A DNA stretch of 64,000 nt, from contig NZ_CP011036.1 of assembly GCF_002221505.1 (NCBI RefSeq), forward strand, positions 2,790,001 through 2,854,000, in the 5' to 3' direction. Below, piece by piece: positions 52,966 to 63,049 of the stretch; positions within the stretch are counted from its first letter, which is position 1, and every line of letters starts with the position of its first letter. Below the pieces are notes generated by a model. It made no database searches. It saw only the letters and a program-made list of their open reading frames with translations, and was not told the DNA's origin. Source of the stretch: Pseudoalteromonas nigrifaciens. GTDB lineage: Bacteria; Pseudomonadota; Gammaproteobacteria; Enterobacterales; Alteromonadaceae. The translations under genes were made by a program, and so were the position numbers.

Positions 52966-53460
52966 ATGTTGAATGAATTTCCACGAGCTGGCTTTTGGCG
53001 TCGTTTGGCGTCGTTAATTTATGATGCCTTGGTCGTAATTTCTTTATCTATGCTTACTGCCATACTCTACTTTGCAGTCATTCAGCTACTAACGTCTTTA
53101 GAAATGATAGTTAAAACTGACGATCCTGCTGCTTTAATACAAGACTCCACGTTACTCTCTGGTATTAGAAGTGCGTTGTTTATTGGAGTAAACGTATTCT
53201 TTTTTGCTTATTTTTGGACTAAAAGCGGGCAAACCATTGGCATGCGCGCATGGCGCTTAAAAGTACAAACTCTAGATGGGCAACTTATTAGCTGGCCGCA
53301 AGCAATAATTCGCAGCGTTAGTGCATTACTTGGTTTAGGTAATTTAGTGGTATTGGTTGATTTTAAAAATAAAAAAGCTTTGCAAGATTATCTTTCTAAA
53401 ACCGAAGTTATTGCACTCACCAAAGAAGAAAACAAGCGTATTTACCGTGAGCTTGATTAA
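52966..53460 (+). CDS. RDD-family membrane protein
   Basis: The 164-residue protein has the RDD signature: Arg in PRAGFWRRLASLIYDALVV and the Asp of that first helix, a second helix pair, and GQTIGMRAWRLKV. Three to four TM helices are expected. RDD proteins include putative sodium/proton antiporters and proteins of unknown role; nothing here is more specific. A bidirectional terminator follows. Confidence 0.85.
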   Translation: MLNEFPRAGFWRRLASLIYDALVVISLSMLTAILYFAVIQLLTSLEMIVKTDDPAALIQDSTLLSGIRSALFIGVNVFFFAYFWTKSGQTIGMRAWRLKVQTLDGQLISWPQAIIRSVSALLGLGNLVVLVDFKNKKALQDYLSKTEVIALTKEENKRIYRELD

Positions 53461-53491
53461 TTAAAAGTAATACACTGTAATTTATAAGCAC

Positions 53492-53531
53492 AAAAAAGCG
53501 TGGCACTTTTATAAAGTAGCCACGCTTTTTT
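53492..53531. terminator. Bidirectional terminator between the RDD gene and lptG
   Basis: A long stem AAAAAAGCGTGGC/GCCACGCTTTTTT extended by ACTTT/AAAGT lies between convergent genes. Confidence 0.92.
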
Positions 53532-53571
53532 GTTTCAAGGTATTTTTGTAACTACCTTTTTATAACTAGTT

Positions 53572-54639
53572 TTATGCGCGTTTATTCATTAAGTAAGCAG
53601 CAAAGCCGGTGAATATAATGCTAGGCACTACAGCGCCAATAAACGCAGGTATTTGATACACCATAACCACAGGACCGAATATTTCGTTGGTTAGATGAAA
53701 CACTATACCCGTAACTACGCCCATTATAATACGTGCACCCATAGTGACGGTACGCAACGGGCCAAATATAAACGACAGTGCAACTAGCAACATTACAGCG
53801 ATAGATATTGGCTGCATAAGTTTGCGCCAAAGCGCGAGTTCATAGGTGCTGGTATCTTGATCGTTTTGCTCTAAATAGTCTAAGTAAGACCATAACCCAG
53901 TAAACGATAGCGACTCAGGTTTAACCGACACCACACCCAGCTTTTCAGCAGTAAGTTGTGATGGGTAAAACTCCTCAGGCACTTGCTCTGTAGTAATAAG
54001 CTCATCACTTATTTTTACTTTATTGACGCCGCGCAGTAACCAGCCGTTTTCGCGACTTAGCGCATCTTTTGCCTTCGTTATTTGTGTAAGCGATAGCGAC
54101 TGATCAAAGTGGTACATATGCACACCATTTAATTTACCATTTTGATCTACATCTTCTATATTTATAAAGTTATTGCCGTCTTTTGCCCATACGCCTTTTT
54201 GCGCATTAAAAACATCGCCACCATGAATTGCCTGGTTACGCATTTCTTTAGCTTGTAATTGCGCCTCGGGTACTCCCCACTCGCCTAATGCCATCATACA
54301 TAGCGCCATAAATACGGCGGTTTTCATTACCGAGCTTATAATTTGTAAGCGCGACATACCTGCAGCGTGCATTACCACCAGCTCGCTGTTTGAGGCAAGC
54401 GCTCCTAACCCCGTTAAGCCACCAATAAGCGCGGCCATCGGAAAAAACACCACTAAATCGCCCGGTATTGTGTAAAGCGTGTAGAGCATCGCGGTCATTA
54501 AATCGTAACTACCACGGCCAACTGACTTTAACTGGTCGATAAATTTAATTAAGGTGCTAATGCCTACCAGTACCAATAATGCAAAGCCGGTGGTTTGTAA
54601 AATGCTGCGACCTAAATACCAATCAAGGGTTTTCATCAT
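53572..54639 (-). CDS. lptG: LPS export ABC transporter permease LptG
   Basis: With LptF and the ATPase LptB, LptG extracts lipopolysaccharide from the inner membrane and pushes it along the Lpt bridge. The 355-residue protein has six TM helices (three at each end) around a periplasmic beta-jellyroll domain. The N-terminus WYLGRSILQTTGFALLVLVGISTLIKFIDQL is typical. Its ATG overlaps the lptF stop by 4 bp, so the two are translationally coupled. Confidence 0.95.
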   Translation of the reverse strand: MMKTLDWYLGRSILQTTGFALLVLVGISTLIKFIDQLKSVGRGSYDLMTAMLYTLYTIPGDLVVFFPMAALIGGLTGLGALASNSELVVMHAAGMSRLQIISSVMKTAVFMALCMMALGEWGVPEAQLQAKEMRNQAIHGGDVFNAQKGVWAKDGNNFINIEDVDQNGKLNGVHMYHFDQSLSLTQITKAKDALSRENGWLLRGVNKVKISDELITTEQVPEEFYPSQLTAEKLGVVSVKPESLSFTGLWSYLDYLEQNDQDTSTYELALWRKLMQPISIAVMLLVALSFIFGPLRTVTMGARIIMGVVTGIVFHLTNEIFGPVVMVYQIPAFIGAVVPSIIFTGFAAYLMNKRA

Positions 54640-55748
54640 GCGCCCAACTCCCGCTTAGTAATTACCGCTTTAAGCCAAGCGCCAAGTGGTCGTCCTTTAA
54701 TTATTAATAGTCCGCCAATAAATAAGGCACTTAAGTGAATCCACCAAAGGCCAATAGAGGGAGGTATTTTGCCATCTTCAACAGCAAATTTAGCAGCGTT
54801 AAGTAAAATAAAATAACCTAAGTACAAGCTAATTGCCGGCACTAACTTAGCAAATTTACCTTGGCGTGGATTAACCACACTTAACGGTACTGCTAATAGT
54901 GTCAGTAGTGGAATAGAAAGCGGTATAGCAATACGCCATTGCCACTGCGCGGTTGCCTCTGGAGTATTAAGTGCCAACAATTGATTAGTAGGAATTGCTT
55001 CTAATTTACGGCGTTGGTGCTCTATTTCTTGCTCACGTATTTGTACACTATAACCGTCAAACTCGGTTAAATTGAGCGCCGGCGTTAAGCCATCAGTTTC
55101 ATAGCGTTTGCCGTCGCTAAGAACGAGTTGTTGTTCGCCATTTTGCGCTTCAATTACAACACCTTGCTCTGCATAAACTAGGCGTGCAAGGTTGTCTTTT
55201 TCGCTATCGGGGAGTTGCGCTACAAATACTTTATTAAGCTCTTTTCCACCGTTTTCAATGTTATGAATAAACACCACGGCTTTTTCGTTACCGGTTTGCT
55301 GAAAGCGACCTGCCCTTAATGCAGATAATCCCGCATCGGCTTTAGCTTGCTCTTTTAATTGATACTCTTGCTCGCTTGCCCAAGGGGCAACATGCATAGT
55401 GAGCGCGGCGGCTAAAATAGCCAACCCCACACTTGATATAAGCGTCACTCTAACCACATACCATTCACTTACACCACAGGCTTTAAGCACGGTCATTTCG
55501 CTATCGGCGTAGATACGGCTGTAGGCCAAAATTATGCCTAAAAATATACTCAATGGTAAAATTAACGAGGCTAACTGCGGCAATTTAAGTGCGATCATCG
55601 ATAGCACTAATTTAGCAGGAATACTGCCCTCAGAGGCATCGCCTAAAATACTAACTAACTTTTGCGACAAAAAAATGGTCATCAAAGTTAAAAATACGGC
55701 GACCTGCGATTTTAAAACCTCAGCAGTCAAATAACGAAAAATAAGCAA
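54636..55748 (-). CDS. lptF: LPS export ABC transporter permease LptF
   Basis: LptF partners with LptG in LPS extraction. The 370-residue protein has the same six-TM plus jellyroll layout. It begins MLIFRYLTAEVLKSQ, aligned with the E. coli start MIIIRYL; the start codon is TTG at 55746-55748 with AGGGG upstream. The pair lies divergent from pepA, as in E. coli. Confidence 0.95.
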   Translation of the reverse strand: MLIFRYLTAEVLKSQVAVFLTLMTIFLSQKLVSILGDASEGSIPAKLVLSMIALKLPQLASLILPLSIFLGIILAYSRIYADSEMTVLKACGVSEWYVVRVTLISSVGLAILAAALTMHVAPWASEQEYQLKEQAKADAGLSALRAGRFQQTGNEKAVVFIHNIENGGKELNKVFVAQLPDSEKDNLARLVYAEQGVVIEAQNGEQQLVLSDGKRYETDGLTPALNLTEFDGYSVQIREQEIEHQRRKLEAIPTNQLLALNTPEATAQWQWRIAIPLSIPLLTLLAVPLSVVNPRQGKFAKLVPAISLYLGYFILLNAAKFAVEDGKIPPSIGLWWIHLSALFIGGLLIIKGRPLGAWLKAVITKRELGA

Positions 55749-56052
55749 TAGTCGCCCCTGTTAAACATGGTGTGTCACTGCAATAGTGAAAGTTTATAGT
55801 TAGTCATGATTTTACTCAGCGTTGCCGAGTATAGATCTAATATTATAAGCCATGAAAATTAATTATCCTACCTAACAACACGATATAATGTTGCATTAGT
55901 GACCCTTAAGCAGATAAAGTTCAATTACACAGTAAGAGTCGGGCAAAATCAGCTAAGATTAGAGCTACACCTAAATAATTTAGGTATATAAGACTAAAAA
56001 TATTTTTAGTTTCTGCTTAGCTTCTAAAGATGACTCAAAATCAGGAGTGACA
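55749..56052. other. Divergent lptF-pepA intergenic region
   Basis: This 304-bp region must carry both promoters. Near pepA it holds two palindromes: ACCTAA/TTAGGT with a 4-nt gap (55970-55985) and a perfect 18-bp ACTAAAAATATTTTTAGT (55993-56010). I see no ORF with a ribosome binding site and no RNA gene. Confidence 0.6.
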
Positions 56053-57564
56053 ATGGAATTTAACGTAAAAAGTGGTAGCCCAGAAAAACAACGTAGCGCA
56101 TGTATTGTAGTTGGTGTATACGAGCCTCGTCGGTTATCCCCCATTGGTGAACAACTCGATAAAATCAGTGATGGTTATATCTCAAATTTACTTCGCCGAG
56201 GTGACCTAGAAGGAAAGCCGGGCCAAGTTTTATTATTGCATCATGTACCAAACATCTTAAGCGAGCGCATATTGCTTGTAGGGTGTGGTAAAGAGCGCGA
56301 GCTTGACGATAAGCAATATAAACAAATTATTTCTAAAACAATTAATACCTTAAACGACACCGGCTCTATGGAAGCGGTATGCTTTTTAACAGAGCAACAC
56401 GTTAAAGGTCGCGATACCTACTGGAAAGTGCGCCAAGCAGTAGAAACCACCCAAGATTGTTTATACACCTTTAATCAACTAAAAAGTAAAACAGTAGACC
56501 CACGTCGTCCACTGCGTAAAATGGTGTTTAATGTTCCAACGCGTCGCGAGCTAACTATAGGCGAAAGCGCTATTGAGCATGGTTTAGCTATTGCTGCCGG
56601 TAGTAAGCTATGTAAAGACGTAGCAAATATGCCACCTAATATTTGTAACCCTGCGTATTTAGGCGAGCAAGCACAACAGCTAGCAACTAATTTTGACAAC
56701 ATTACTGTTGATCTAATCGGCGAAGAGCAAATGGCTGAGCTAGGTATGAACTCTTACTTAGCTGTTGGTCGCGGCAGTGTGAACGAATCGGTTATGTCGG
56801 TAATTAACTACAAAGGCGGCGCAGATGATCAAGCTCCTATCGTATTAGTTGGTAAAGGCTTAACCTTCGATTCGGGCGGTATTTCATTAAAACCTGGCGA
56901 AGGCATGGACGAAATGAAATACGACATGGGCGGTGCTGCAGGTGTTATTGGTGCAATGCGTGCACTGGCACAAATGCAGTTACCTATTAACGTGATTGGT
57001 ATTTTAGCCGGCTGCGAAAATATGCCGGGGCCAAATGCATATCGCCCAGGTGACATTTTAACCACTATGTCGGGGCAAACCGTTGAAGTATTAAATACTG
57101 ATGCCGAAGGGCGCTTAGTATTATGTGATGCACTAACCTATGTAGAGCGTTTTGAGCCAGAAACCGTTATTGATGTAGCCACATTAACAGGTGCTTGTAT
57201 TGTAGCACTAGGCGCACATGCAACCGGTTTACTCTCTAACCATAATCCGCTCGCGCATGAGTTGTTAAAAGCATCGGAGCAAAGTGGCGACCGTGCATGG
57301 CAACTACCGCTATGGGACGACTATCAAGATCAACTAGAGAGCCCATTTGCCGACTTTACTAACTTAGGGGGCCGTGCAGCTGGTACTATTACCGCAGCGT
57401 GTTTTTTATCTAAGTTTACTAAAAAGTACAACTGGGCACATTTAGATATTGCAGGCACGGCATGGCGCAGTGGCGCTAAAAAAGGCGCAACAGGCCGCCC
57501 TGTTCCTATGCTTACTCAATATTTATTAAACAGAGCCGGCGTAAGCGAAGCCGCTCAAGATTAA
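56053..57564 (+). CDS. pepA: Leucyl aminopeptidase PepA
   Basis: PepA is a two-metal M17 aminopeptidase that in E. coli also binds DNA in plasmid recombination and gene repression. The 503-residue protein matches E. coli PepA along its full length, including [46 protein letters not shown] and the C-terminal [12 protein letters not shown] block. I start at the ATG at 56053 ([17 protein letters not shown]), since the preceding GTG overlaps the AGGAG ribosome binding site. It lies upstream of holC and valS but a terminator separates it from them. Confidence 0.97.
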   Translation: MEFNVKSGSPEKQRSACIVVGVYEPRRLSPIGEQLDKISDGYISNLLRRGDLEGKPGQVLLLHHVPNILSERILLVGCGKERELDDKQYKQIISKTINTLNDTGSMEAVCFLTEQHVKGRDTYWKVRQAVETTQDCLYTFNQLKSKTVDPRRPLRKMVFNVPTRRELTIGESAIEHGLAIAAGSKLCKDVANMPPNICNPAYLGEQAQQLATNFDNITVDLIGEEQMAELGMNSYLAVGRGSVNESVMSVINYKGGADDQAPIVLVGKGLTFDSGGISLKPGEGMDEMKYDMGGAAGVIGAMRALAQMQLPINVIGILAGCENMPGPNAYRPGDILTTMSGQTVEVLNTDAEGRLVLCDALTYVERFEPETVIDVATLTGACIVALGAHATGLLSNHNPLAHELLKASEQSGDRAWQLPLWDDYQDQLESPFADFTNLGGRAAGTITAACFLSKFTKKYNWAHLDIAGTAWRSGAKKGATGRPVPMLTQYLLNRAGVSEAAQD

Positions 57565-57583
57565 GCATACCGCTTAGCTACTT

Positions 57584-57614
57584 AATAAGGCGCCGTTTGG
57601 CGCCTTATTTATTT
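57584..57614 (+). terminator. Intrinsic terminator of pepA
   Basis: An 11-bp AATAAGGCGCC/GGCGCCTTATT stem with a GTTT loop is followed by a T-rich tract. Confidence 0.88.
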
Positions 57615-57715
57615 GGGTATTAATTGAAGCAAAACCCGTTATATGGCAAAATCAGCCTCTTAATTTATGTGTATTAACTAGCTACACATTCAATGTCATG
57701 GGAAACCCCGATACA

Positions 57716-58162
57716 ATGAACATGAACGCCCAATTTTTCGTTCTAAAGCAACAAGATGAGTCGCTGGCTAAGCCTGATGATCATTTTGCTTTGGCGGCTC
57801 AAATTGCCGCTGATCAGTATCGGCTTGGCCAACGTGTATTTATTTGTGTAGATAACGAAAATACCGCCTTTGCCATTGATGAAACACTTTGGGCATTTGA
57901 TCCCGACAGTTTTGTACCTCACAACCTACAAGGTGAAGGCCCAAAAGGCGGCGCACCGGTAGAAATTGGTACTACGCCCCCTGTTGGCAATCGTAAAGTT
58001 TTAATTAACTTGGCTAATAACTTACCGGATTTTATTCGCCGCTTTAACCAAGTTTTTGATTTTGTACCCGTAGAAGCCGTTGCTAAACAAGCAGCTCGCG
58101 AGCGTTTTAAAAAGCTACGCCAACTCGGTGCCAACATCACCACGCAAGATATTAATAACTAA
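57716..58162 (+). CDS. holC: DNA polymerase III chi subunit
   Basis: HolC links the clamp loader to single-strand binding protein. The protein (about 148 residues) shows the family motifs AFAIDETLWAFDPDSFVPHNLQGEGPKGGAPVEIG-like, and FDFVPVEAVAKQAARERFKKLRQLG at the C-terminus. Three possible ATGs lie close together; the one at 57716 gives MNMNAQFFVL, closest to known HolC starts, but none has a strong ribosome binding site. It precedes valS by 60 bp, a conserved gammaproteobacterial pair. Confidence 0.92.
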   Translation: MNMNAQFFVLKQQDESLAKPDDHFALAAQIAADQYRLGQRVFICVDNENTAFAIDETLWAFDPDSFVPHNLQGEGPKGGAPVEIGTTPPVGNRKVLINLANNLPDFIRRFNQVFDFVPVEAVAKQAARERFKKLRQLGANITTQDINN

Positions 58163-58222
58163 AAACACTTTTAGTAAAATAGCTAACCAACTAATTTAAG
58201 TACTTATTTAAGGTTCTGTGTA

Positions 58223-61078
58223 ATGGATAAAACCTACAATCCGCAAGATATTGAACAGTCTCTATACCAAGGCTGGGAAGAAAAAGGCTACTTTAAACCA
58301 TCTGGCCAAGGCGTCCCGTATTCAATTATGATCCCGCCGCCAAATGTCACTGGTAGCTTACACATGGGCCACGCTTTCCAAGACACCATAATGGATACCT
58401 TAACGCGCTTTAAACGTATGCAAGGTAACAATACATTATGGCAAGTAGGTACAGACCACGCAGGTATTGCAACGCAAATGTTGGTTGAGCGTAAACTGCA
58501 TGCTGAAGAAGGCAAAACACGCCACGATTTAGGCCGCGAAGATTTTATAAATAAAATCTGGGAATGGAAAAAAGAATCGGGCGGCACAATCACTAAACAA
58601 CTTCGTCGCCTTGGCGCATCGGTTGATTGGGATCGTGAACGTTTTACCATGGACGATGGCCTATCTGAAGCCGTTAAAGAAGTGTTTGTACGCCTGCATA
58701 AAGAAAACCTAATTTACCGTGGCAAACGCCTAGTAAACTGGGATCCTAAATTACACACTGCTATTTCTGATCTTGAAGTTGAAAACAAAGACAAGCAAGG
58801 CTACATGTGGAACTTACGTTACCCACTAGCCGACGGTGTTAAAACTCAAGATGGTAAAGACTACATAGTGGTAGCAACAACTCGCCCAGAAACTATGTTG
58901 GGCGACTCGGGCGTTGCAGTAAACCCTGATGACGAACGCTACTTAGATTTAATTGGTAAAGAGATTTTATTACCCATTGTTAATCGCCGTATTAAAATTG
59001 TAGCCGATGAACATGCCGATAAAGATAAAGGTACGGGCTGTGTAAAAATAACCCCAGCGCACGACTTTAACGATAACGAAGTAGGCAAGCGTCACAAAAT
59101 GCCGATGATCAACATTTTCGATAAAGACGCCGCTATTCTTACTCAAGGCGAAACCTACAGCTTTGATGGCAAAGAACTTGAGTTTGATGCACCAATTCCT
59201 GAGCGCCTACACGGGCTTGACCGTTTTGCTGCGCGTAAAGCGATTGTAGCTGAATTTGAAGAACTAGGCTTACTTGAAAAAATTGAAGATCATGGTTTAA
59301 CCGTTCCTTACGGCGACCGCTCGGGTGTGGTAATTGAGCCACTGCTTACCGACCAATGGTATGTACGTGTTGCACCTCTTGCAGAGCCGGCTAAAGAAGC
59401 GGTTAAAAACGGCGACATTCAATTTGTACCTAAACAATACGAAAACATGTACTTTTCGTGGATGAACGACGTACAAGATTGGTGTATTTCACGCCAGCTT
59501 TGGTGGGGCCACCGCATTCCAGCTTGGTACGACAGCGAAGGCAACGTATTTGTTGGTCGCGATGAAGCTGAAGTACGCCGCGAAAATAACATTGCAGACA
59601 GCGTAACACTAAGCCAAGACGAAGACGTACTTGATACCTGGTTCTCATCAGCGCTTTGGACGTTCTCAACTCAAGGTTGGCCTGCAAACACTGATGATTT
59701 AAAAACCTTCCACCCGTCTGACGTGCTGGTAACTGGTTTTGATATTATTTTCTTCTGGGTTGCGCGTATGATCATGATGACGCTGCACTTTATAAAAGAC
59801 GAAAATGGTAAACCACAAGTGCCGTTTAAAACCGTGTATGTAACTGGTTTAATACGTGACGACAACGGCGATAAAATGTCTAAGTCAAAAGGTAACGTAC
59901 TTGACCCACTGGACATGATTGACGGCATTGAACTTGAAGAGTTAGTACAAAAGCGTACTGGTAACATGATGCAGCCAAAATTAGCGGCTAAAATCGAAAA
60001 AGATACCCGCAAAGTATTCGCTGGCGGCATTGAAGCACACGGCACCGATGCCCTTCGCTTTACGCTTGCAGCAATGGCTTCTACCGGTCGCGATATTAAC
60101 TGGGATATGAACCGCCTTGAAGGCTACCGTAACTTCTGTAACAAACTATGGAACGCGAGTCGTTACGTATTAATGAACACAGAAGAGCAAGACTGTGGTT
60201 TTGCAACCGATGCACAAAAAGAGTTGTCGTTAGCCGATCGCTGGATTTTAGGTCAATTTGAGTCAACTGTTAAAAGTTATACTGAGCATTTAGATAATTA
60301 CCGCTTTGACTTAGCTGCTAACACCCTGTACGAGTTTACTTGGCACCAATTTTGCGATTGGTACTTAGAACTAACTAAACCGGTATTATTTAAAGGCAGT
60401 GAAGCACAGCAACGCGGTACACGTAATACACTAATTACCGTACTTGAAAGCTTGTTGCGTTTAATGCACCCAATGATGCCATACATCACCGAAACTATTT
60501 GGCAACGTGTAGCACCACTTGCAGGCCTTGAAACAGAGAACACCAGTATTATGGTACAAGCATTCCCTGTTTATAATGCAGCTAGCGTTGATGCCAAAGC
60601 AATGGACGATTTAGAGTGGGTTAAACAATTCATTTTAGCAATTCGTAACATTCGTGGTGAAATGGACATTAGCCCAAGCAAGCCGCTTAGCGTATTACTT
60701 GCAAATGCTTCGAGCGACGACGTGCGCCGCATTGAGGAGAACAACTCATTTTTAGCATCACTTGCAAAAATTGAAGAGTTCACCATGCTCGAAAATAAAG
60801 ATGATGCGCCTGCGTGTGCAGCGTCTTATGTTGGTAATCTTGAAATTATGATCCCAATGGCGGGTTTAATTGACGTAGAAGCCGAGCTTTCACGTATTAA
60901 TAAACAACTCGAAAAAGCCGAAAAAGGCCTAGCACAAGTGCAAAATAAACTCGCTAACGAAAAGTTTGTTAACAACGCACCAGAAGCTGTACTTGCTAAA
61001 GAAAATGCCAAACTAGCTGAGTTTAGCGATGCTAAAACTAAGCTACTTGAGCAAAAAGCAAAAATAGAAAGCTTATAA
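58223..61078 (+). CDS. valS: Valyl-tRNA synthetase
   Basis: ValS charges tRNA-Val and edits threonine. The 951-residue class I synthetase has HIGH as HMGH (47-50, in [10 protein letters not shown]), an editing (CP1) domain in the first half with [20 protein letters not shown] at 551-555, an anticodon-binding domain and a C-terminal coiled coil (from about 885; rich in Glu, Lys and Leu). The length equals E. coli ValS. A strong terminator follows. Confidence 0.97.
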   Translation: MDKTYNPQDIEQSLYQGWEEKGYFKPSGQGVPYSIMIPPPNVTGSLHMGHAFQDTIMDTLTRFKRMQGNNTLWQVGTDHAGIATQMLVERKLHAEEGKTRHDLGREDFINKIWEWKKESGGTITKQLRRLGASVDWDRERFTMDDGLSEAVKEVFVRLHKENLIYRGKRLVNWDPKLHTAISDLEVENKDKQGYMWNLRYPLADGVKTQDGKDYIVVATTRPETMLGDSGVAVNPDDERYLDLIGKEILLPIVNRRIKIVADEHADKDKGTGCVKITPAHDFNDNEVGKRHKMPMINIFDKDAAILTQGETYSFDGKELEFDAPIPERLHGLDRFAARKAIVAEFEELGLLEKIEDHGLTVPYGDRSGVVIEPLLTDQWYVRVAPLAEPAKEAVKNGDIQFVPKQYENMYFSWMNDVQDWCISRQLWWGHRIPAWYDSEGNVFVGRDEAEVRRENNIADSVTLSQDEDVLDTWFSSALWTFSTQGWPANTDDLKTFHPSDVLVTGFDIIFFWVARMIMMTLHFIKDENGKPQVPFKTVYVTGLIRDDNGDKMSKSKGNVLDPLDMIDGIELEELVQKRTGNMMQPKLAAKIEKDTRKVFAGGIEAHGTDALRFTLAAMASTGRDINWDMNRLEGYRNFCNKLWNASRYVLMNTEEQDCGFATDAQKELSLADRWILGQFESTVKSYTEHLDNYRFDLAANTLYEFTWHQFCDWYLELTKPVLFKGSEAQQRGTRNTLITVLESLLRLMHPMMPYITETIWQRVAPLAGLETENTSIMVQAFPVYNAASVDAKAMDDLEWVKQFILAIRNIRGEMDISPSKPLSVLLANASSDDVRRIEENNSFLASLAKIEEFTMLENKDDAPACAASYVGNLEIMIPMAGLIDVEAELSRINKQLEKAEKGLAQVQNKLANEKFVNNAPEAVLAKENAKLAEFSDAKTKLLEQKAKIESL

Positions 61079-61120
61079 TTTAGTTTTCGGGCATTAGCCC
61101 GGAACATTTATATAGGCATT

Positions 61121-61159
61121 AAAAAGCCGCGCTATGTAATTTCATAGCGCGGCTTTTTT
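61121..61159. terminator. Terminator between valS and the fadL-like gene
   Basis: A 16-bp AAAAAGCCGCGCTATG/CATAGCGCGGCTTTTT stem with a 6-nt loop is followed by T. A weaker hairpin CGGGC/GCCCG lies just upstream (61088-61101). Confidence 0.93.
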
Positions 61160-61161
61160 GT

Positions 61162-61192
61162 GGCTCTAGGCTCTAGGCTCTAGGCTCTAGGC
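61162..61192. repeat. Heptanucleotide tandem repeat (GGCTCTA)4
   Basis: Four perfect copies of GGCTCTA plus GGC lie between the valS terminator and the end of the fadL-like gene. Each unit boundary creates CTAG, a tetranucleotide rare in Proteobacteria. Confidence 0.97.
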
Positions 61193-61197
61193 AAGCA

Positions 61198-62442
61198 TTA
61201 AAACTTATAGTTGTACTGAGCACCAACTAGCAATGCATGACCTTTTGATTCAAAAGACCATTCTTGCTGTGAATTATCTTTTTCAGTGAAGTTTTGTGTT
61301 TTACCACGTAGTACACTCACACCTAAATCAAAGTCTGAATGTTGATCAATTGCGTAGTTACCACCAAACGAGAACCAAAAGCGGTCTGTATCTGGGATAG
61401 AAATCGACATATGGTTTTTATCCGCTGGTGACTCATCAAACGCAACACCGGCACGTAATAATAGGTTTTCACTGTACTGGTAATCAGAACCTATTGCGTA
61501 GCGCATAGAATCTGAGAAATTTTCTTCTTTCTCAAATCCTGTAAACTCACCTGCTGGTCCGTTTACTTTTGCTTCTAACTTGTCAAAGCTGCTCCAACCT
61601 GTCCACATTACACTGTAGTGTAAACCAAGCTTTTCATCTAACTGATGAGAACCAGAAAATTCAGCAATAGCTGGTAGTGTAATTTCAACAGAACCTGGCA
61701 TTTCAGGTAATAATTTAGCTGCGCTTGAGAAAGTCCCCTCAAAAGTAATATCGGTTTCGCTGCGGTAGTTAAAACCAAAGCGGCTGTTTTCATCAAGTTG
61801 ATACATTAAGCCTAAATTTAAACCTAAACCAGTATCGTCACCTTCTAAGTGAACCGCATCAGTTGAAGCTGGAATATTAGGGTTCGCACCCACTTTTCGA
61901 ATTATCGTTGCATCTGCATAAATATAGTTTAAGCCAATACCAAAACTAAATTGCTCTGTTACTTTATAAGCAACGCTGGCATTGAAGTTAACTGTTACAA
62001 TTTCTGTTTCACCAGCTATTTGGCCTGCAGCATAGTCACCATTAAATTCTGTGGCTAAGCCAAAGTTAGAAAATGCACCAAAGCCAACTGACACTTTATC
62101 GTTAACTGGCATGGTAAAGTAACCCGCAGGTACAATTGCATTAGGAGCGATGCTGTCATTATTTAGCACGCTTGGATCTAAACCGTTATTTGTATCAGTG
62201 CCTTTTAAGCTTACATCAGGAAGTACAGCAATACCCGCCACTGATATTTGTTTTTCTTTAAATAGTGACATTAATGCTGGGTTACGAGCTACTACAGACG
62301 CATCGTCTGCGATTGAAGCTTCACCTGCATAGGCGCGACCGAGTCCTGAGGCATTTTGCTCAGATAACTGAAATGCTGCAGCAAAACTATCTGCTGAAAC
62401 AAGTACCAGCGACGCTGCGATTAAAGTTTTAGTAAATTTCAT
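61198..62442 (-). CDS. Outer-membrane transport protein, FadL/OmpP1/TodX family
   Basis: FadL-type porins take up long-chain fatty acids and other hydrophobic compounds. The 414-residue protein has a signal peptide (about 1-22, cleavage near FAAAF) and the family start FQLSEQNASGLGRAYAGEASIADDASVVARNPA, the N-terminal hatch. The C-terminus ends LLVGAQYNYKF with a terminal Phe typical of barrel proteins. I start at the ATG at 62440-62442, with AAGGAAA upstream; a longer frame lacks a signal sequence. E. coli fadL is the closest named relative. Confidence 0.9.
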   Translation of the reverse strand: MKFTKTLIAASLVLVSADSFAAAFQLSEQNASGLGRAYAGEASIADDASVVARNPALMSLFKEKQISVAGIAVLPDVSLKGTDTNNGLDPSVLNNDSIAPNAIVPAGYFTMPVNDKVSVGFGAFSNFGLATEFNGDYAAGQIAGETEIVTVNFNASVAYKVTEQFSFGIGLNYIYADATIIRKVGANPNIPASTDAVHLEGDDTGLGLNLGLMYQLDENSRFGFNYRSETDITFEGTFSSAAKLLPEMPGSVEITLPAIAEFSGSHQLDEKLGLHYSVMWTGWSSFDKLEAKVNGPAGEFTGFEKEENFSDSMRYAIGSDYQYSENLLLRAGVAFDESPADKNHMSISIPDTDRFWFSFGGNYAIDQHSDFDLGVSVLRGKTQNFTEKDNSQQEWSFESKGHALLVGAQYNYKF

Positions 62443-62648
62443 TGTTGTTTCCTTAACCAAACTTATTGTTTGGGTAGCTATGTGTGTTGTTATTAGGATT
62501 TCAAACCTGATCACACTACATTAATTTTTTATAAAAAACTCTACAAACACGTCAAAAAACAGTAAAAAACACGTTTTTTAACGACCATTTAACAACTTAT
62601 TAAAACTCATCGGACTAGAAGTGTGCTATTAGAGCACAAGCTCTAATT

Positions 62649-62667
62649 GTAATTGATTCTCATTTGA
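62649..62667. promoter_or_regulatory. Candidate Fur box
   Basis: The 19 bp GTAATTGATTCTCATTTGA match the GATAATGATAATCATTATC Fur consensus at 11 of 19 positions, including the TGAT and TCATT core. It lies 60-80 bp upstream of the small membrane protein gene. Confidence 0.4.
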
Positions 62668-62725
62668 ATTGACTTGAAATGCGCTGCAATCTACACTCTC
62701 TATAAAACGATGATGAGAGAAAACG

Positions 62726-63049
62726 GTGAGCATTTTACTTATTTTGACTGGGCTTATTTTTTGTGGCGCAAGTGTATTTTGTTTTTATAAAGCAAACTAT
62801 TGTGCGTGTACTCGTGCTGGGCAATGTGACAATCCAGTTAATCACTTTTGGTTGGCGGCTATTACTTGTGCATTAATCTCGCTAACATTTTGCTGTTTAG
62901 CGCTGCATGTAGAGCTTGGTACTTTATTGTGGTTAATATTAATGGCAAGTTGCTTTTTAGGTGCGTTTATTTCGGCTAAACAAAGCCAAAAACGCAAATG
63001 TACTAACGCTATAAAAGTAAGTGCTCTTTTAATAAACGAGACAAGTTAA
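62726..63049 (+). CDS. Small membrane protein, unknown function
   Basis: The 107-residue protein starts with GTG (GAGAG eight bases upstream). It has three hydrophobic helices (about 1-22, 42-62 and 66-84), six Cys clustered at about 12-34 and 48-75, and a basic C-terminal tail. It resembles DUF3325-like three-helix proteins of iron-uptake loci only weakly, but the candidate Fur box upstream fits that. The last 41 bp overlap the convergent HD-GYP gene. Confidence 0.55.
   Translation: MSILLILTGLIFCGASVFCFYKANYCACTRAGQCDNPVNHFWLAAITCALISLTFCCLALHVELGTLLWLILMASCFLGAFISAKQSQKRKCTNAIKVSALLINETS

Noticed and set aside
61162..61192. GGCTCTA repeats as a CRISPR array or transcription-factor cluster.
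   Set aside because: The units are 7 bp with no spacers and lie between a terminator and a gene end.
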